The notes under the pieces were generated by a model. That model did not search any database. It was not told where the DNA came from and worked only from the letters and a program-made list of their open reading frames with translations. The translations under genes were made by a program, and so were the position numbers. Shown here piece by piece: positions 11,601 to 23,503 of a stretch of DNA of 64,000 nt. The DNA comes from Stichopus chloronotus (lineage: Eukaryota; Echinodermata; Holothuroidea; Aspidochirotida; Stichopodidae): positions 26,575,969 to 26,639,968 of the forward strand of contig CM037838.1 of assembly GCA_021234535.1 (NCBI GenBank), in the 5' to 3' direction. Numbering within the stretch: the stretch's first letter is position 1; every line of letters starts with the position of its first letter.

Positions 11601-13900
11601 ACGGTTACTAAATTTGCAAAAAAAATAATGCACCACTGAGATGTAGACTGTGGTAGATTTAAACCAAAATGGACCAGAGAGTGGAGGCAGTGGTTTGCCG
11701 GGGTTCAGTTTTCCTGGTATACTGCCACTATGGTGGCATAAGGGGTGACAAACCGCTGCATCTACCATAGTAGGTCACTATAATGTGTGTATCGCTCATA
11801 TTATGGGTAAGACAAAACATTATCTAAATAAACAATTGTAGAGATGGTATCCTATGATTTCTAATAAAGTTTGCACTCTAACAACAAATCAAAAGATGTA
11901 GCTTTGTACCAATTACATCTAGCGACATCGGCCAAAATTGGATTAAAGCAAACAATTATGTGTGTTCATGTAACGCCTTGAGATGACATGATTCAAGCTA
12001 TTATGGGTTATGTATCTAGGGGATTTTAAACGATATGTGAGTAATAATTATATAATTTAAGTTAAATGTGTAACAATGGTGTGTTCAATTTTTCTTTCCT
12101 TTTCTGCAGGTAATTGCATCCACTGACATGCTTTCAAACAAGACTTCAGGTTTCGTTTTCGTCTGTTTTTTTTTTTTTTTGCATATCCGTCAATAAAAAT
12201 GATTTAACATTTCTTTTAATAACTCCTGATTCAGAGAATTTCAACCTCCTCTTTACACTGAAGACCTACATGTTAGTTTTCTATGGTCACATATAGAAAG
12301 CATACTCCATCATATGCATGGCATAACTGGCTGCAACAGATGAAGGCCAAGTTTCAGTCTATTATGGGGCATCTGAAACTTCTTCCCTTTACCACTTTCC
12401 TGCTGCAACTCTAAAAAGTTAGACCAGTTGCATGATTTGCAGTTCCCTTTATCACCCATTCATATTCAAATCACACAGAATACTAAAAATTCAACAAAGC
12501 ATTCTAATTAGCAAACACTGTAAAAGCAATTATTAAGTTTCTAATCAATGCTTTCTCAGTAAATTTCAAATTTTCTACTTGACTATTTACACAATTTTAA
12601 AATCAAATTGTGAAACTGACAATCCTTTAAATAATTCCCTCCTATATCATACTTCTATCATATGTTGTAGGTTGCTGATGATTACCTTCAGTATAAAGGC
12701 TTATCCCACCTACTAAAAGTAATGAATCCAAGACTCCAAATCCAAAACAGTTCACATTCATAGCACATAGAGTTGGCTTGACAAATAGAGGGCAGTATGT
12801 CACAAACAAGAAAAACTTAACAGGACTATTTTCCTGGTTCTGTCTTAGGTGAGTTGTGTGTGTGTGTGCGTGTTAATATACAAGATGCTGCCAACACAAG
12901 TGGTAAAAATAGCTTAGCAGTATCACTGATTAAAGAGGTAATCTGACACATTTCTTGCAAGAAAACAAGTGTCGTATCATACACCACTGATGACTGCCCT
13001 CAGCTACCTCTCAGGTTATCATTCCTAGGTTCAATTTTTCCATAATTGCAACACAGCAATACTGCCTGAAGAATTTATAGGAACATATATCTCATATAGA
13101 TCTTTCATAACAAGGAAAAATACACACCATCAGAATTTTAAACCCAGGGTTACAGAGGTCACAGACAAACTGCTTTTGTGAGAGGCTATTATATAAGAAA
13201 TATTCCTCATAATGGCAGACAGTATCTGCTTTATGTAGGAATCAAGGAAGTTGTCAAAAAAAAAGTGAAAAACAAAATATGAAACCAAGAACATGCATCT
13301 TGCAAATATTTTACAAAGAAACTTGGTTCTACAACATTTAGCTTGAAAGCAACAAATAATTCTAAGACAACATGTAAGCACTATCAAAATTGCTATTTGC
13401 CTTACGTTTTCATACTCTAACTGTGCATTAAGGGACGTAGGGGGAAAAATATCTTCCATCAAGTCAGCAACCCCATGATGAATTAAGTCATCGTGGTAAC
13501 ATGTTAAAACGCTTATTTGGCATTGATGAGGCTACATGAGAAAGTATTTTGTTTCTTACAACTTTCAATCCATTTTTAATGGTTTTACATTACAACACCA
13601 CCGTTTGAAAAACATTCTCTCTCTTCAAAGGACAGACCATTTTAATAAGATTTTGAAAGCATCAGCAATGTAGTGAGGGAAGGGGAATCTCAGATTCAAC
13701 ACCTTTGTTAAGGGTGACGAGGAAATAAAAAATCAAGAGATGAACAAAGAGGAACACAACCAATTGGATGCAAAACCTTTTTCTAACGTAACCCTTTACT
13801 TCACAGTACCTCCCATCCTACTGTTACAAAATATGTTATACAACAAACTCAAATGCAGCAGGTTTTACAAGCTACTCAGACACACACACACACAAAATAA
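8676..13900. other. non-coding stretch with one weak exon candidate
   Basis: AT-rich sequence with a (GT)n tract near 10280-10298, another near 12850-12870, a T-run near 12166-12180 and a (CA)n tract near 13878-13895. A plus-strand acceptor (ccttttctgcag) at about 12110 precedes only about 40 bp of open frame before gtttcg and was not called. Apart from the weak candidate at 10000-10052, I see no gene. Confidence 0.45.
10000..10052 (-). CDS. candidate 53-bp exon, unknown product
   Basis: Minus strand: acceptor gaattttag|TG and donor ACTAAG|gtgagaag. One frame is open, with entry phase 1 and exit phase 0, encoding KGYNGLALSITNRTVTK. The donor is strong and the acceptor ordinary. Its entry phase does not join the exit phase 0 of the next minus-strand exon candidate to the right (13908-14014), so another exon would have to lie between them or this one is spurious. 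Confidence 0.18.
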
Positions 13901-13907
13901 AACTCAC

Positions 13908-14014
13908 CGAAATTTTGGATGAATTGCTTCCGTCCATGACGGTAAGACTATTTGATGTCCCCAACAGCGTGCTACTCTTTCTTAATCTGTCATCTTGTCC
14001 TGCTTGAGAGATGT
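13908..14014 (-). CDS. candidate internal exon, serine/charged linker-like peptide
   Basis: Among the better-supported minus-strand exons. The acceptor is tttttattcacag|AC with a T-rich tract, and the donor is TTTCG|gtgagttt. The 107 bp are open in one frame only (entry phase 1, exit phase 0). They encode about 35 residues, ISQAGQDDRLRKSSTLLGTS then NSLTVMDGSNSSKIS, a polar, serine-rich sequence typical of a disordered linker. About 69% of codons start with a purine, and four CpGs occur, unlike the flanks. It joins in phase to 17910-17971. A competing plus-strand reading exists over the left part (TEILDELLPSMT before ACG|gtaagac), but it has no good acceptor. No family recognised. Confidence 0.42.
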
Positions 14015-17000
14015 CTGTGAATAAAAATAAAAAAAATAAAAGCATAGTGAAAAAAAAACTCCTTTCAAGCTCATATAACAGCTCTGTATTAAGTTGAATG
14101 GGTGTGTTTTGCTAACCATTCAAATCCATTTTATGCACCCCTTTTTGCAGCCATGTCCTCCCTGGTACCATCTACATCCTCAATGCAAGATTTTCTGAAA
14201 ATCTGGCAAATTAATTTTGCTTGAAGTGTTATGAGATTCAAGATGTAATAGGTAAACACCTTCATGATCAACAAATCCTGTTGACTGTGCATTAATGTCA
14301 CACTGCCCTAATTGTAGTAGCAATGAAATGTTCAATGCAAACATAAGTAAAGCAAATTTGCTCAATAAAATGTTAACACGGGAAATTATGAAACCAAGAA
14401 GAGAGCCAAGTCTTTGATTCATGAATAGCGCCACCAGTTCACACTGCTGTTGCTCCCATGTTTAGAGTGAACTGAGGTGATGTACTGCACATACACATTA
14501 GATAGATCATCAGCTCTGTGAATAGATGCTACAAAAATTCACATTTAACACTACATTCAATGACTAACATCGTGAAATTGCATTATGAATTGCTGGGGAG
14601 GCATTGATTAGCTATAAATGCTTTAAAAGATATTCATACTGGATAATAATCAGGTACTCCAAGGCAGTGGTAGTCAGTCTCTGGATACCACAAACAGGTA
14701 TGCATATACTGTATCCTTCCAATGGTGGCAATGACCAACAGATCAACCTGTCTCTGCAACTTGGCGTACGTTCAAGTTTGGAATATACCATACAATCTTG
14801 CACAGGACTTGGGAGAAGTCATATATTACCAAAGATCACACTGATTCATCAACCACTGGACTTTTCACAAGTACCACAATATGCCATGTGATAAAAGGCA
14901 TGATAAATATTGGTTGCAATAAGCAGCACTGTAGACTTTTCACATCACAAAATATTAAAGATCACATTCAGGGATGTAAGTGCAGGGTAAAAAAAATACT
15001 GAAAATAGGTTGTACAGGTAAACGCCATCCTGGGGGTGGAATACAAGGAGAGGGGGTGTCAGGAGAGAGCTGAGGTGCAAAATGGTGCACAGTAAATTCA
15101 TTATTTGGAATACACTCATGCCCCAGAGAATTCCACTTTTTATGGTATTTTTGGTTCATTTAGACTGTTTTATGTACAGTCACATACAATTTGTTAAAAT
15201 GTTGGAATACAGGGGAAATACGGAGGTATCAGCCAGTTTTTAAAAAATACGGAATTCTGTATTAATATGGAAAACTTACATCACTGCACATTGCTTGATT
15301 TAATCGTAACACAGACATAAACAGGTAATTTAACCAAATCACAAATTGCAGTCCAACTGTGAAATACTGTGACACATGATACAGGTTACTTTCAACTTTC
15401 ATTACATCCTATCATTAATGTGACACCCAAACATGGGTCAAAATCAGTACTGTTATTCTTCCTTAGTGGCAGTTCAATGAAACCATAGCCTAAATCACAT
15501 CAAAAAGCAATTTAATACCACAAATTGGTGGCCAGCAGCTTTATGAGAGCTGTCTTGAATAAGCACCCCCACTAGAGCCTCTGGATTTTCCATATTTACA
15601 TAGATTTTAAAGCCAAATGGTGATTTTTAAATTACGAATCCAGCATTTCCCAAACGATGATGTGGTAAAAATACATCTATTACTGTGGCATAGCTTAAGC
15701 TCTACACCACATCATATGTCTTCAGAATTGAATCATTTGATCTTGGAATCTTATCAACAAATTTCAGAGAATAATCAGATTAAAAAAAATCTCATTAGAT
15801 GTCACTATCCCCTGGATGCAGACGACGTAACTCCGGCTCACGGGGCAACTCTGAGCAGCTGCTGCATTTACTTTAAAACAGCCTAAGATTCTAATCACGA
15901 CAACGTTCCCGCAATGAGGAAATTTCATACCCTCGGAAGGAAGAAAATGTAAACTTTCCTAAAAACATTCATTTCAGTGATTTGCAAGGACATCATGGTG
16001 ACTCAGTTAATCACCGAAAAGAGGATTTTTACAAAACCAACGGTGGTATGTTTCTTGATTGGATACAAAAAAGCAGAGATGGATTTTAGATTAAAGCCTT
16101 TGAGTGACACTGCGATCACCAGAGCAGCATTCTTTGTTGGCAATGTTAAGCCTGCTTTAAACAGATGTTTGAGGATTCGTAAAATGCCTGGGTGAAAATA
16201 TCATCAATTGGTTGTACACACAATATATTATCAATTGAATAAACACACTTTAGTGCTCTCTCTGTGAGTATAGATGTAGTTATCTGCTTACACAATGACC
16301 AAACATGGGCCAGTGAGCGGCAAATGAAGGAACCTCAATACAGCAATCATGCCATGTTGAAGACAATACTCTTACAGTATGTTTCCAGTATTTTACCAAA
16401 TGTGAACAGTCATCAGACTACAGCAATTACCAATTCAAAGAGGGAATGGCGGGAGGGGAGGAGGATAGCACAGGGAGAGGGCGTGGCGCCAGAACCGATG
16501 AAACAGCACAGAGAAAGTAAACAGATGGCACAGGATTAGAGAAAACGGCCCACCAAGACGGGATAGCCACAGAGTGGGGACAGCACACTGATCAGGGATA
16601 CCACAGAGAGGGGTAGAGCACAAGAGGAGATGACGACAAAAGGGGTGTGACACCAGAAAATGGGGTGGCACAGAGAGAAAATGGAAGAAGAGTGAGATTG
16701 GCACTGCAGGGTATGGAAGGATACAGTGAGAAAGTAATGAAAGATACACTGAGGGTTGATGCTGTGCTTTAGGGTGGGAGAGCAATGATTTTCTGTCAGA
16801 GTTGTTATCCTAATATACTGTATGCACCGACAGACAATTTGTCCCCATCAACATTGATGGGAACCCCCCCCCCAAAAAAATTGATCACTTTTGCTTTGAG
16901 GCTAGTTCTCCAGATAACATTATCATGGTCCACATACATTTTCATAATTGTCATTGATTCTGTTAATAGACCTTCCTTAACAGAATGTTGATCGAATGAT

Positions 17001-17909
17001 TAACCCTCAAATGTTAGTTTGTGTCCACTTGTGAATAACCACCACAAGCTACCAGAATCACAAATTTGAGCCTTATGTAATAAACCGACTCACTGTAAGT
17101 AAATGCACAACCATATATGATGTCAGTCAGTCACTGAACTACAGTAACAAATTGAACTAACAATTCTTAACTTGAATATTCACTGACTGATTTTTGTAGG
17201 ATATGCATGATACTGTAAATCTTACTCAACACCTACATAAACTGTTAACACTCATATACCCTGTGATTATATTGCACCTTTCCAGCCAATAATTTTGACG
17301 ATTAACTATAAAGGTACTGGAGTGATACTTCACAGAAAAATACTCAAACAATATCTACCCTTTAAATTTTATCTTAGTAGAAAACTGCGGGGCCATACTT
17401 CAATTACATAAACTTTTTCACAGGTAGGGAGGTCAATTGGCTTCGTTATCTCTCATAACCAGTACAACAGAGACTTTGCAAATTAATTAATACTAATTGA
17501 GGAAGCTGACAACCTTCAAACACAAGACAATAGAGTAAAAATAAAGACAATAAGAGAGTGAAACTCTGAAATCTAAAGCATATGATGTACACCCAACAAT
17601 GTAGAATGGTAAGTACTGTCAGGAGAGATTAAAGGGGCTCATTGAGTTTATTCATGATACAGTATTTTGATAATAAATGGTCAAACTAAGAGATTCTAAA
17701 AATCAGACACACAATTGCAGCAAACAAAAGGTAGGATAATTAGCAATTAAAATCCAGGCGGATTGCAAATATGTGACCAGACACTTTTACCAAAGGTTAC
17801 TGAGCATATGCAACCCCTTTAAAAAAGAAAAAGCTTCAACTTCTCACGTTTCCAGTAACCACAGGAATAGATACAGGAATAATGAGGGTAACTAGATGTA
17901 TTTACTTAC
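14015..17909. other. no gene supported; probable intron
   Basis: If the flanking minus-strand exon candidates are real, this is the intron between them. It contains a CpG-denser patch at about 15820-15910 and the degenerate minisatellite at 16440-16770. ORFs of 60-116 codons are present but not supported by splice signals. A plus-strand acceptor (cacccctttttgcag) ends at about 14150, with only a short open frame after it. Confidence 0.4.
16440..16770. repeat. degenerate purine-rich minisatellite
   Basis: About 330 bp strongly enriched in A and G on the plus strand. It repeats variants of (g)gcacagag followed by gaaa, ggg or gatag at irregular 25-35-bp spacing. The antisense 116-codon ORF, rich in Pro, Leu, Ser and His, follows from this base bias and is not called as a gene. 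Confidence 0.6.
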
Positions 17910-17971
17910 AAGAGTTGCCTACACACTTGTTAAAAAATAAGCGATGACGACTGAATGAGCTTCTTGAGAGT
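17910..17971 (-). CDS. candidate 62-bp exon, unknown product
   Basis: Minus strand: acceptor tgaatactgacag|A and strong donor CTCTT|gtaagtaa. One frame is open (entry phase 2, exit phase 1), encoding LSRSSFSRHRLFFNKCVGNS. The exit phase matches the entry phase of 13908-14014, and the joining codon would be TAC (Tyr), giving ...CVGNS-Y-ISQAGQ.... Two CpGs occur in 62 bp. The short length and moderate acceptor keep confidence low, and no protein family is recognised. Confidence 0.33.
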
Positions 17972-19067
17972 CTGTCAGTATTCAAGAAACTTAACATTCA
18001 CCAACAGGGCCTTGTATTCTGTGATGCAACTACTGTAGCTTCTTGTTTTTTCCTGGCAGATGCAAATATGCTGAGCATATGTGTCATACGAACATGTGAC
18101 TACCCTTGGCCCAAAATTTAAGAAAAACTGTCCCCAACCAACATTTCATTTACAAACTTCATACAGTATTTTCATAAGGTAAATGTCTAGTCTATTGACA
18201 GTTTATATCAGTGGTCACCAAATTTGCCACTTTCTAGTAGTGCATCTCATTCTGGAAAACAGAGTCAGGAACCACTTGAAAGCAATTTTAACATTCTGGC
18301 AGATCATAGTAAGTACACTAACCATCATATACAGCAATATTGCAAAAGCCACATCTTCTTTTGGCTTTTTGTGAAATTTTCTGTTCCAACTCTCCAGCTT
18401 TCCCACCATGTCATAAAAAGAAGTCAAACATGAATGACACTTTCTGGTGGTTCTGCCGATTTTTATTCTGGAAAACTCTTTGAATTGAATTACAGCACAC
18501 TTACATAACACTAAAAGGCTACCATGTGCAGTAAAAAAATATTGCAAAGCCTGATTTTGAATTTTCTCTCTGTTTTTATTTGCTTCTGTAAATGCTGGAG
18601 AAGCAAGCAGTAAAAGAACAAACTGACAGAAACTACATCGTTAATCAAGACAGCAAAGAACATCAATAAACTCCCATCCTTAGAGTTCATGTGACTTGAA
18701 AATGGCACTTTAGAGTGTTGGGTGCATTAAGCATTAAAAATGTTGAAAACAGCTACAAATTCCATCCAAATCCATCAAAGATTGATGAATTTACAGGCAA
18801 ATTTGTGTCTCACAGCTGTGTTATGAATAAACATTGGCTAAGTATGCAGATTTGTGACATCAAGAGATTGACTTCCATGATTTGTCTTACGCTAATCCTT
18901 TGTTTATGTAACCTTTATTTCAAGGAGATTTGACAATTTTATATACCCAGAGGGTTTTACCTTGGAAGCATGTATTTTTTCCGTCAAAAATATCGATAAC
19001 ACTTACCATGTGAAACTCAGTAATTAAGTAATTAAGAGGCAAACTATATATAGAGGTTACAAAAGAA
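17972..19067. other. non-coding stretch
   Basis: AT-rich, with no supported gene. A segment from about 18208 starts cagtggtcaccaaa, resembling a hAT-type terminus, but no matching inverted end was found. A strong isolated donor (acatg|gtaagtg, minus) near 19012 has no usable exon attached. Confidence 0.5.
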
Positions 19068-19877
19068 CTAGAACAGCAATGGTGCAGAAGCTCATACCTT
19101 CAACCAACTGTCTGTTAATTGGTCATGTGAAATCCTGGAGTACACCCAAAATCACTGAACACCATGTAGGTACCACCACTGACAGAGTATGCTCATGACA
19201 AACAATCAACATTGTACATGAGAATCTGTAGGAGGAGAATTATTTTGCAGAATTGCATAAAATGGACCAAAGGGTCCACATGGGACCTGGCACCCAAAAT
19301 TCCTGAACACCCTGAAGGTACCACTATTAGAGTATCATTATGACAAACATCAACATTGTACAGGAGAATCTGTGGGAAGAAAAGCATTTTGAAGAATTTC
19401 ATAAGCGCCCACATGCGACACTACCCCCAAAATTCCTTAAAACCATGATGGCATAACTAATAAGGTATCATTATGACAAATCATAATCATTGCACAAGAG
19501 AATCTGTAGGAGCAGAATTATTTTGCAGAATTTCACAAAATGGGCCAAAGGGCCCACATGGGACCTTGGACCGAAAATTCCTGAACACCCTGAAGGTACC
19601 ACTGTTGGAACATCATTATGACAAACCATCAACATGGTGCAAGAGAATCGTGCAGAAGGTGAAGCATTTTGCAGAATTTCATGAAATGGGCCAAAAGGCC
19701 CACATGGGAGAACATGTAGATAACACTGTGTGTAAGTTTCAAACAAATCCATGTAAGCATGTAGGAGAAGCATTTGGAACAATTGTGGACAGACAGATAG
19801 CTAGACAGACAGATAGACAGACAGATCAGATAGAAGGATAAAGCGATGAAGCATGACCGCATAAGCTCACATACAGC
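19068..19877 (+). mobile_element. HINE/pearl-like non-autonomous element, copy 1
   Basis: Begins ctagaacagcaatggtgcag, closely matching the start of the element at 22185, and continues with agaagctcatacc. The body holds about 4.5 tandem units of 130-150 bp. Each carries aaaattcctgaacacc, a gaaggtaccact-like block, atcattatgacaaa, gagaatctgtagga, and a self-complementary (gggccaaagggcccacatggg) block; unit starts are near 19148, 19297, 19428 and 19574. It then has a GACA/GATA microsatellite (about 19790-19835) and a partial 3' end (gcatgaccgcataagctcac). From established knowledge, this order (conserved 5' end, ~150-bp tandem core, tetranucleotide array, 3' palindrome) characterises pearl elements of bivalves and Helentron-associated elements, which move by rolling circle using trans-acting proteins. 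No transposase or helicase is encoded. The 3' palindrome is decayed to one arm. Confidence 0.7.
19790..19835. repeat. GACA/GATA microsatellite inside the element
   Basis: Interrupted acag/atag tetranucleotides (agacagatag, then agacagacag variants). The position, directly downstream of the tandem core, matches the equivalent gatagatagatag tract at about 23438-23452 in the second copy. Confidence 0.9.
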
Positions 19878-22007
19878 GTTGCGTCTAAAGTGTGGATACT
19901 GGACTGGAGAGGAAAGTCTCTGCTGGAACTGGCTGGACATTCACTCTCAAAAGGGAAAATTGTTGTTTCTTATTTTCATTACGCATATCACACAGTCTAT
20001 GATGTACAAAGTAAACTTTGAAGCCCCTATACAAATGTACGCTTGGCCATGGCCTACCCACCATACCAGCAGATAACTGACTAGTCACGATGCAGCAACT
20101 AGAGGTACGGACATCCTGGCCACCAGCATCTATAGATTAAAGGTACCATGTACTTGTTGGGTGCTGAATTACTGAAAACAGATGATAATCAGGTGACACA
20201 GTCACTGGGTATGTTAATTCCAGGATCATTTGACATACCTTAGAGTCAGATAAGTATCACTTTGATCAAAGCGATATCTTTTTCACAACCTATGTATCAA
20301 GGAACTCATCATTCAGCCTAAACACGAACATACTGAAACACAGTTTAATGCCTTCGTATGAATTAAATTCCTACTGATGCATGTCATTACAGACTGCTTA
20401 CCATTACATTAGCAAGATTGCACAACATATAGGCCTATGCTATTAAATATATATGACATTTGCAGATGTAATAATGGACAGCTTATGTACTTAACCCTCA
20501 CCTGAAGTTGAAATGTAACAAAAAAGTTTATAAACATTGTAAGAAGGAAATCAGACAAATGATGCTCAAGTGCTAGAAAATTTTAATGACATCAAAAAAG
20601 GGCAAAACTGAAAATTTCCAGTAACGGTAATACAACCAGTGATGTCGGGAAAAATGCTGTTACTAGAATGAATGAGTTGTACAGTAGCTAATGCTGCTAA
20701 AAAGTAGTAAGGTTGAATAAGCAGAGTGCTCATAAAAGTGAAAAATAAAGATATATATCAACATGTAGCCACCCTGGAGCCATTGTGCTTTACAACATCA
20801 ACAAAAGTTAAGGTCACAGTCACTGCGTGTAATTGCAGAGAGGAAGATAAGATGGACGAAAAACCCAAACTTTTTCTCACTTCTGGTTAGCAACAGTTGT
20901 TTTAGTTTCACACTGGATGGTTAAGTGTTTAATGAATATTCATTTTGCTTTCAGTTTCTTAAGAATTATTGTTTCTCTGGAGAAAGGACAATGCACAATT
21001 TGACTTTAAAGCTTTGGTGTCTGTCATTGCTTTCTATTAATGAGGTGATAAACAAAATTCTTTCTGACCACAAGTTTGTTTGTTGAAAATTTCGAGCTGT
21101 TGCAAGGATTGTATCCTCAACCTATGAGGTTATTATGCATGCTACGAGTTGGCCGCTTTTAATGAATAGTTATCATTGTTTAACAGATGCTTTCAAGCTA
21201 ACTGGTGGATGGAGTGTTTACTTATCACTTCAAAGCTGTTCATACTTGGAAAATTTAAGGTTTGTTGTACTTTGGTCGATATGGAATCAGTCTCCACAAA
21301 TACTGGAATAGCTGCTGTAATGAGATCAATAACAAATAAAAAAAAATAAAGGCCAAATTATACTCTGAGTATAAAGTCAATCGTATGAACCAATTAACTT
21401 ACAATCCTTGGTGTTTTCTATCTACTAACTGAATTGTCCTTCATTTTCATCTGTTTAACAAGATCCAAATCAGAGGCTCCTTATAGTCCACTTTCAACCC
21501 ATTTAAAATGCAAATGAGAAAGGGAGAAAAATAAACGTAACACCTTGTAGTCCTTGTAACTTATTCACAGACTTCTTAATTTTTTTTAACCCACTTGCAT
21601 ATTCCTCATAATGGTGGGTTGAATTCCACATATCAATGCAGACGAGACCATCAAGGTGACATTTTTGCTACATGTCAACATGCAGTCTTAAAGAACACAA
21701 ACAGACACTTATTGGCCAATCACAGAAACACCGCCCTCCACTTCCTTCTCTTTCCTTTTACTTCACCGCCAACACCACAGACAACTGAATGAACGTATTT
21801 TGAAGGGAGAATGAATTACACTCAAATTACAAGGGCTGCCAGTAAAAGAGAGGATGGCAATGATGGAAGGAGAGTTAAAAAATTCCAAAGACATGTTTTT
21901 TTTTTCACAAGACTTCCACACTCCTACCCTAAAACAAATATTTGTCTCTAATTACACATCCACCAGCTGAAAAATGGTTGAGCTTAAATCAAGAGTAGTG
22001 CAATGAC
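19878..22007. other. non-coding stretch
   Basis: AT-rich, with no supported gene. A strong minus-strand donor (CTCTAAG|gtatgtc) at about 20230 and another (GGATT|gtaagtt) at about 21410 were examined. All frames leading into them are closed from the nearest acceptors. Confidence 0.5.
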
Positions 22008-22184
22008 CTTAAAGTGATTGCGTGTGTACTGAAAAACCAAAACATAAGATTATGTTTGACCTTATTTTTTTCCTTATTTTTAAATGTACACGAGAGGTTG
22101 TACATGAACGGACTCATGTCTTTCAGTGAAGGAAAATGACAGTAACTACTTTAAAAAGTAACGGGATTGGCATAAAACAGTAAA

Positions 22185-23503
22185 CTAGAGCACCATTGGT
22201 GCAGAGGCTCATACCTCAACATCCTGAAGATACCATTTATGTATCATTATGTCAAATCATAGGCACCAGTGAGTATCACTATACCTAATCATCAACATTG
22301 TACAAGAGAATTTGTAGGACTGCACAATTTTCAGAATTTCATAAACTTGTGCTCCAACATTGCAGAAGTTTGATCTTTGTCAATAAATTAAAGTTGTAAA
22401 AATTTTAATGGGTACTACCAAATAACAATGCTTATAATCAGCATCACTATTCACATCCAATAATTATGGAAACTGTCAATTTTTACTAATTTTTCTTATT
22501 GGTTTGTACTGGCTATGGGTATATGAATTGGTACTAATGTGGAGAAGTAAATGGTCACGAGATTTCCAAACCCAATTTAAATCATTAGCAACTCACTCAT
22601 TAATGGTCATTTACATGTGACTCATAATGGGCCCTCTTAGTTGAATATTGATCAGTTACTAGAAAAAGTGTCCCTTTAAGTCCATATACTGGCCAACATA
22701 CCTGAGGGCAATACAGAGTTTCAGTTAGCATACCAACCAACACTGCCCAATTACTCAATTATCATTCATGCTTGATAGGGATATTTGAGATGTGCAGGAC
22801 AGTTTAAAGGGGCACTTTAATGGGAGAAGGAGAAGCAATTTGCAGAATTCCATAAAATGGGCCATTGGGCCCACATGGGGTCTTGGACTACCAATTCCTG
22901 AACACCCTGAAGGGACCACTAATTGAGCATCATTGTGACAAACCATCAACATTGTACAACATAATCTGTAGGAGAAGAAGCATTTTGTAGAATTTCCTAA
23001 AATGGACCGTAGGGTCCACATGGGACCTTAGACTGAAACTTTTTTGTACACCCCAGATGAAGCACCACCTAGGGATTATTGAGTTCAAGTTAAATATAAA
23101 TCCATGGATGCACGTGTGAGAAGCAACATTTTAAACAGAATTTCACATAAAGGGCCATTGGGTCCACAAGGGACCTTGGACCAAAAATTCCTGAACACCC
23201 TGAAGGGACCAATAAGTGAACATCATTGTGACAAACCATCAGCATTGTACAATACAATCTGTAGGAGGAGAAGCATTTTGTAGAATTTCATAAAATGGGC
23301 CAATGGGCCCATATGGGACCTTGGACCAAAAATTCCTGAACACCCGAAATGGTCCACCACCTATGGAACATTGTGTCCAAGTTTCAGACAAATCCATGAA
23401 AGCATGACGGAGGAGAAGCATTTTGAACAATTGTGAACAGATAGATAGATAGAGTGACGCCGCACTATTACAATAGCTCACACCAGCTAGCTGGTGTGAG
23501 CTA
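22185..23503 (+). mobile_element. HINE/pearl-like non-autonomous element, copy 2
   Basis: Begins ctagagcaccattggtgcag (including the near-palindrome gcaccattggtgc), followed by aggctcatacc. Tandem units with the same blocks as the copy at 19068 occupy 22210-22350 and 22790-23440. About 440 bp of unrelated AT-rich DNA (22350-22790) interrupts the array. A gatagatagatag tract and a perfect 30-bp palindrome (23474-23503) end the element. The boundaries are supported by the uninterrupted R1 copy at 34155-34538: the flanking bases cagtaaa and aaaaacag fuse there into cagtaaaaatag. Any target duplication is at most about 4 bp (taaa) and is ambiguous within an A-run, as expected for Helitron/Helentron insertion. 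No protein is encoded. Confidence 0.75.
23474..23503. repeat. 30-bp perfect palindrome at element 3' end
   Basis: The sequence runs tagctcacaccag, ctag at the centre, then the exact reverse complement, with no spacer. Rolling-circle elements carry a 3' hairpin that acts as a terminator of strand transfer. A palindrome with agctcacc..ggtgagct flanks is also typical of bivalve pearl-type ends. Here both arms are intact. Confidence 0.9.

Noticed and set aside
16435..16785. 116-codon minus-strand ORF rich in Pro/Leu/His
   Set aside because: Translation of the antisense of a purine-rich minisatellite; composition follows base bias.
18208..18550. hAT-like terminus cagtggtcaccaaa
   Set aside because: No matching inverted terminus or target duplication within several kb.
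20231..20281. Minus-strand exon ending at CTCTAAG|gtatgtc
   Set aside because: Stops close all three frames between the plausible acceptor and the donor.
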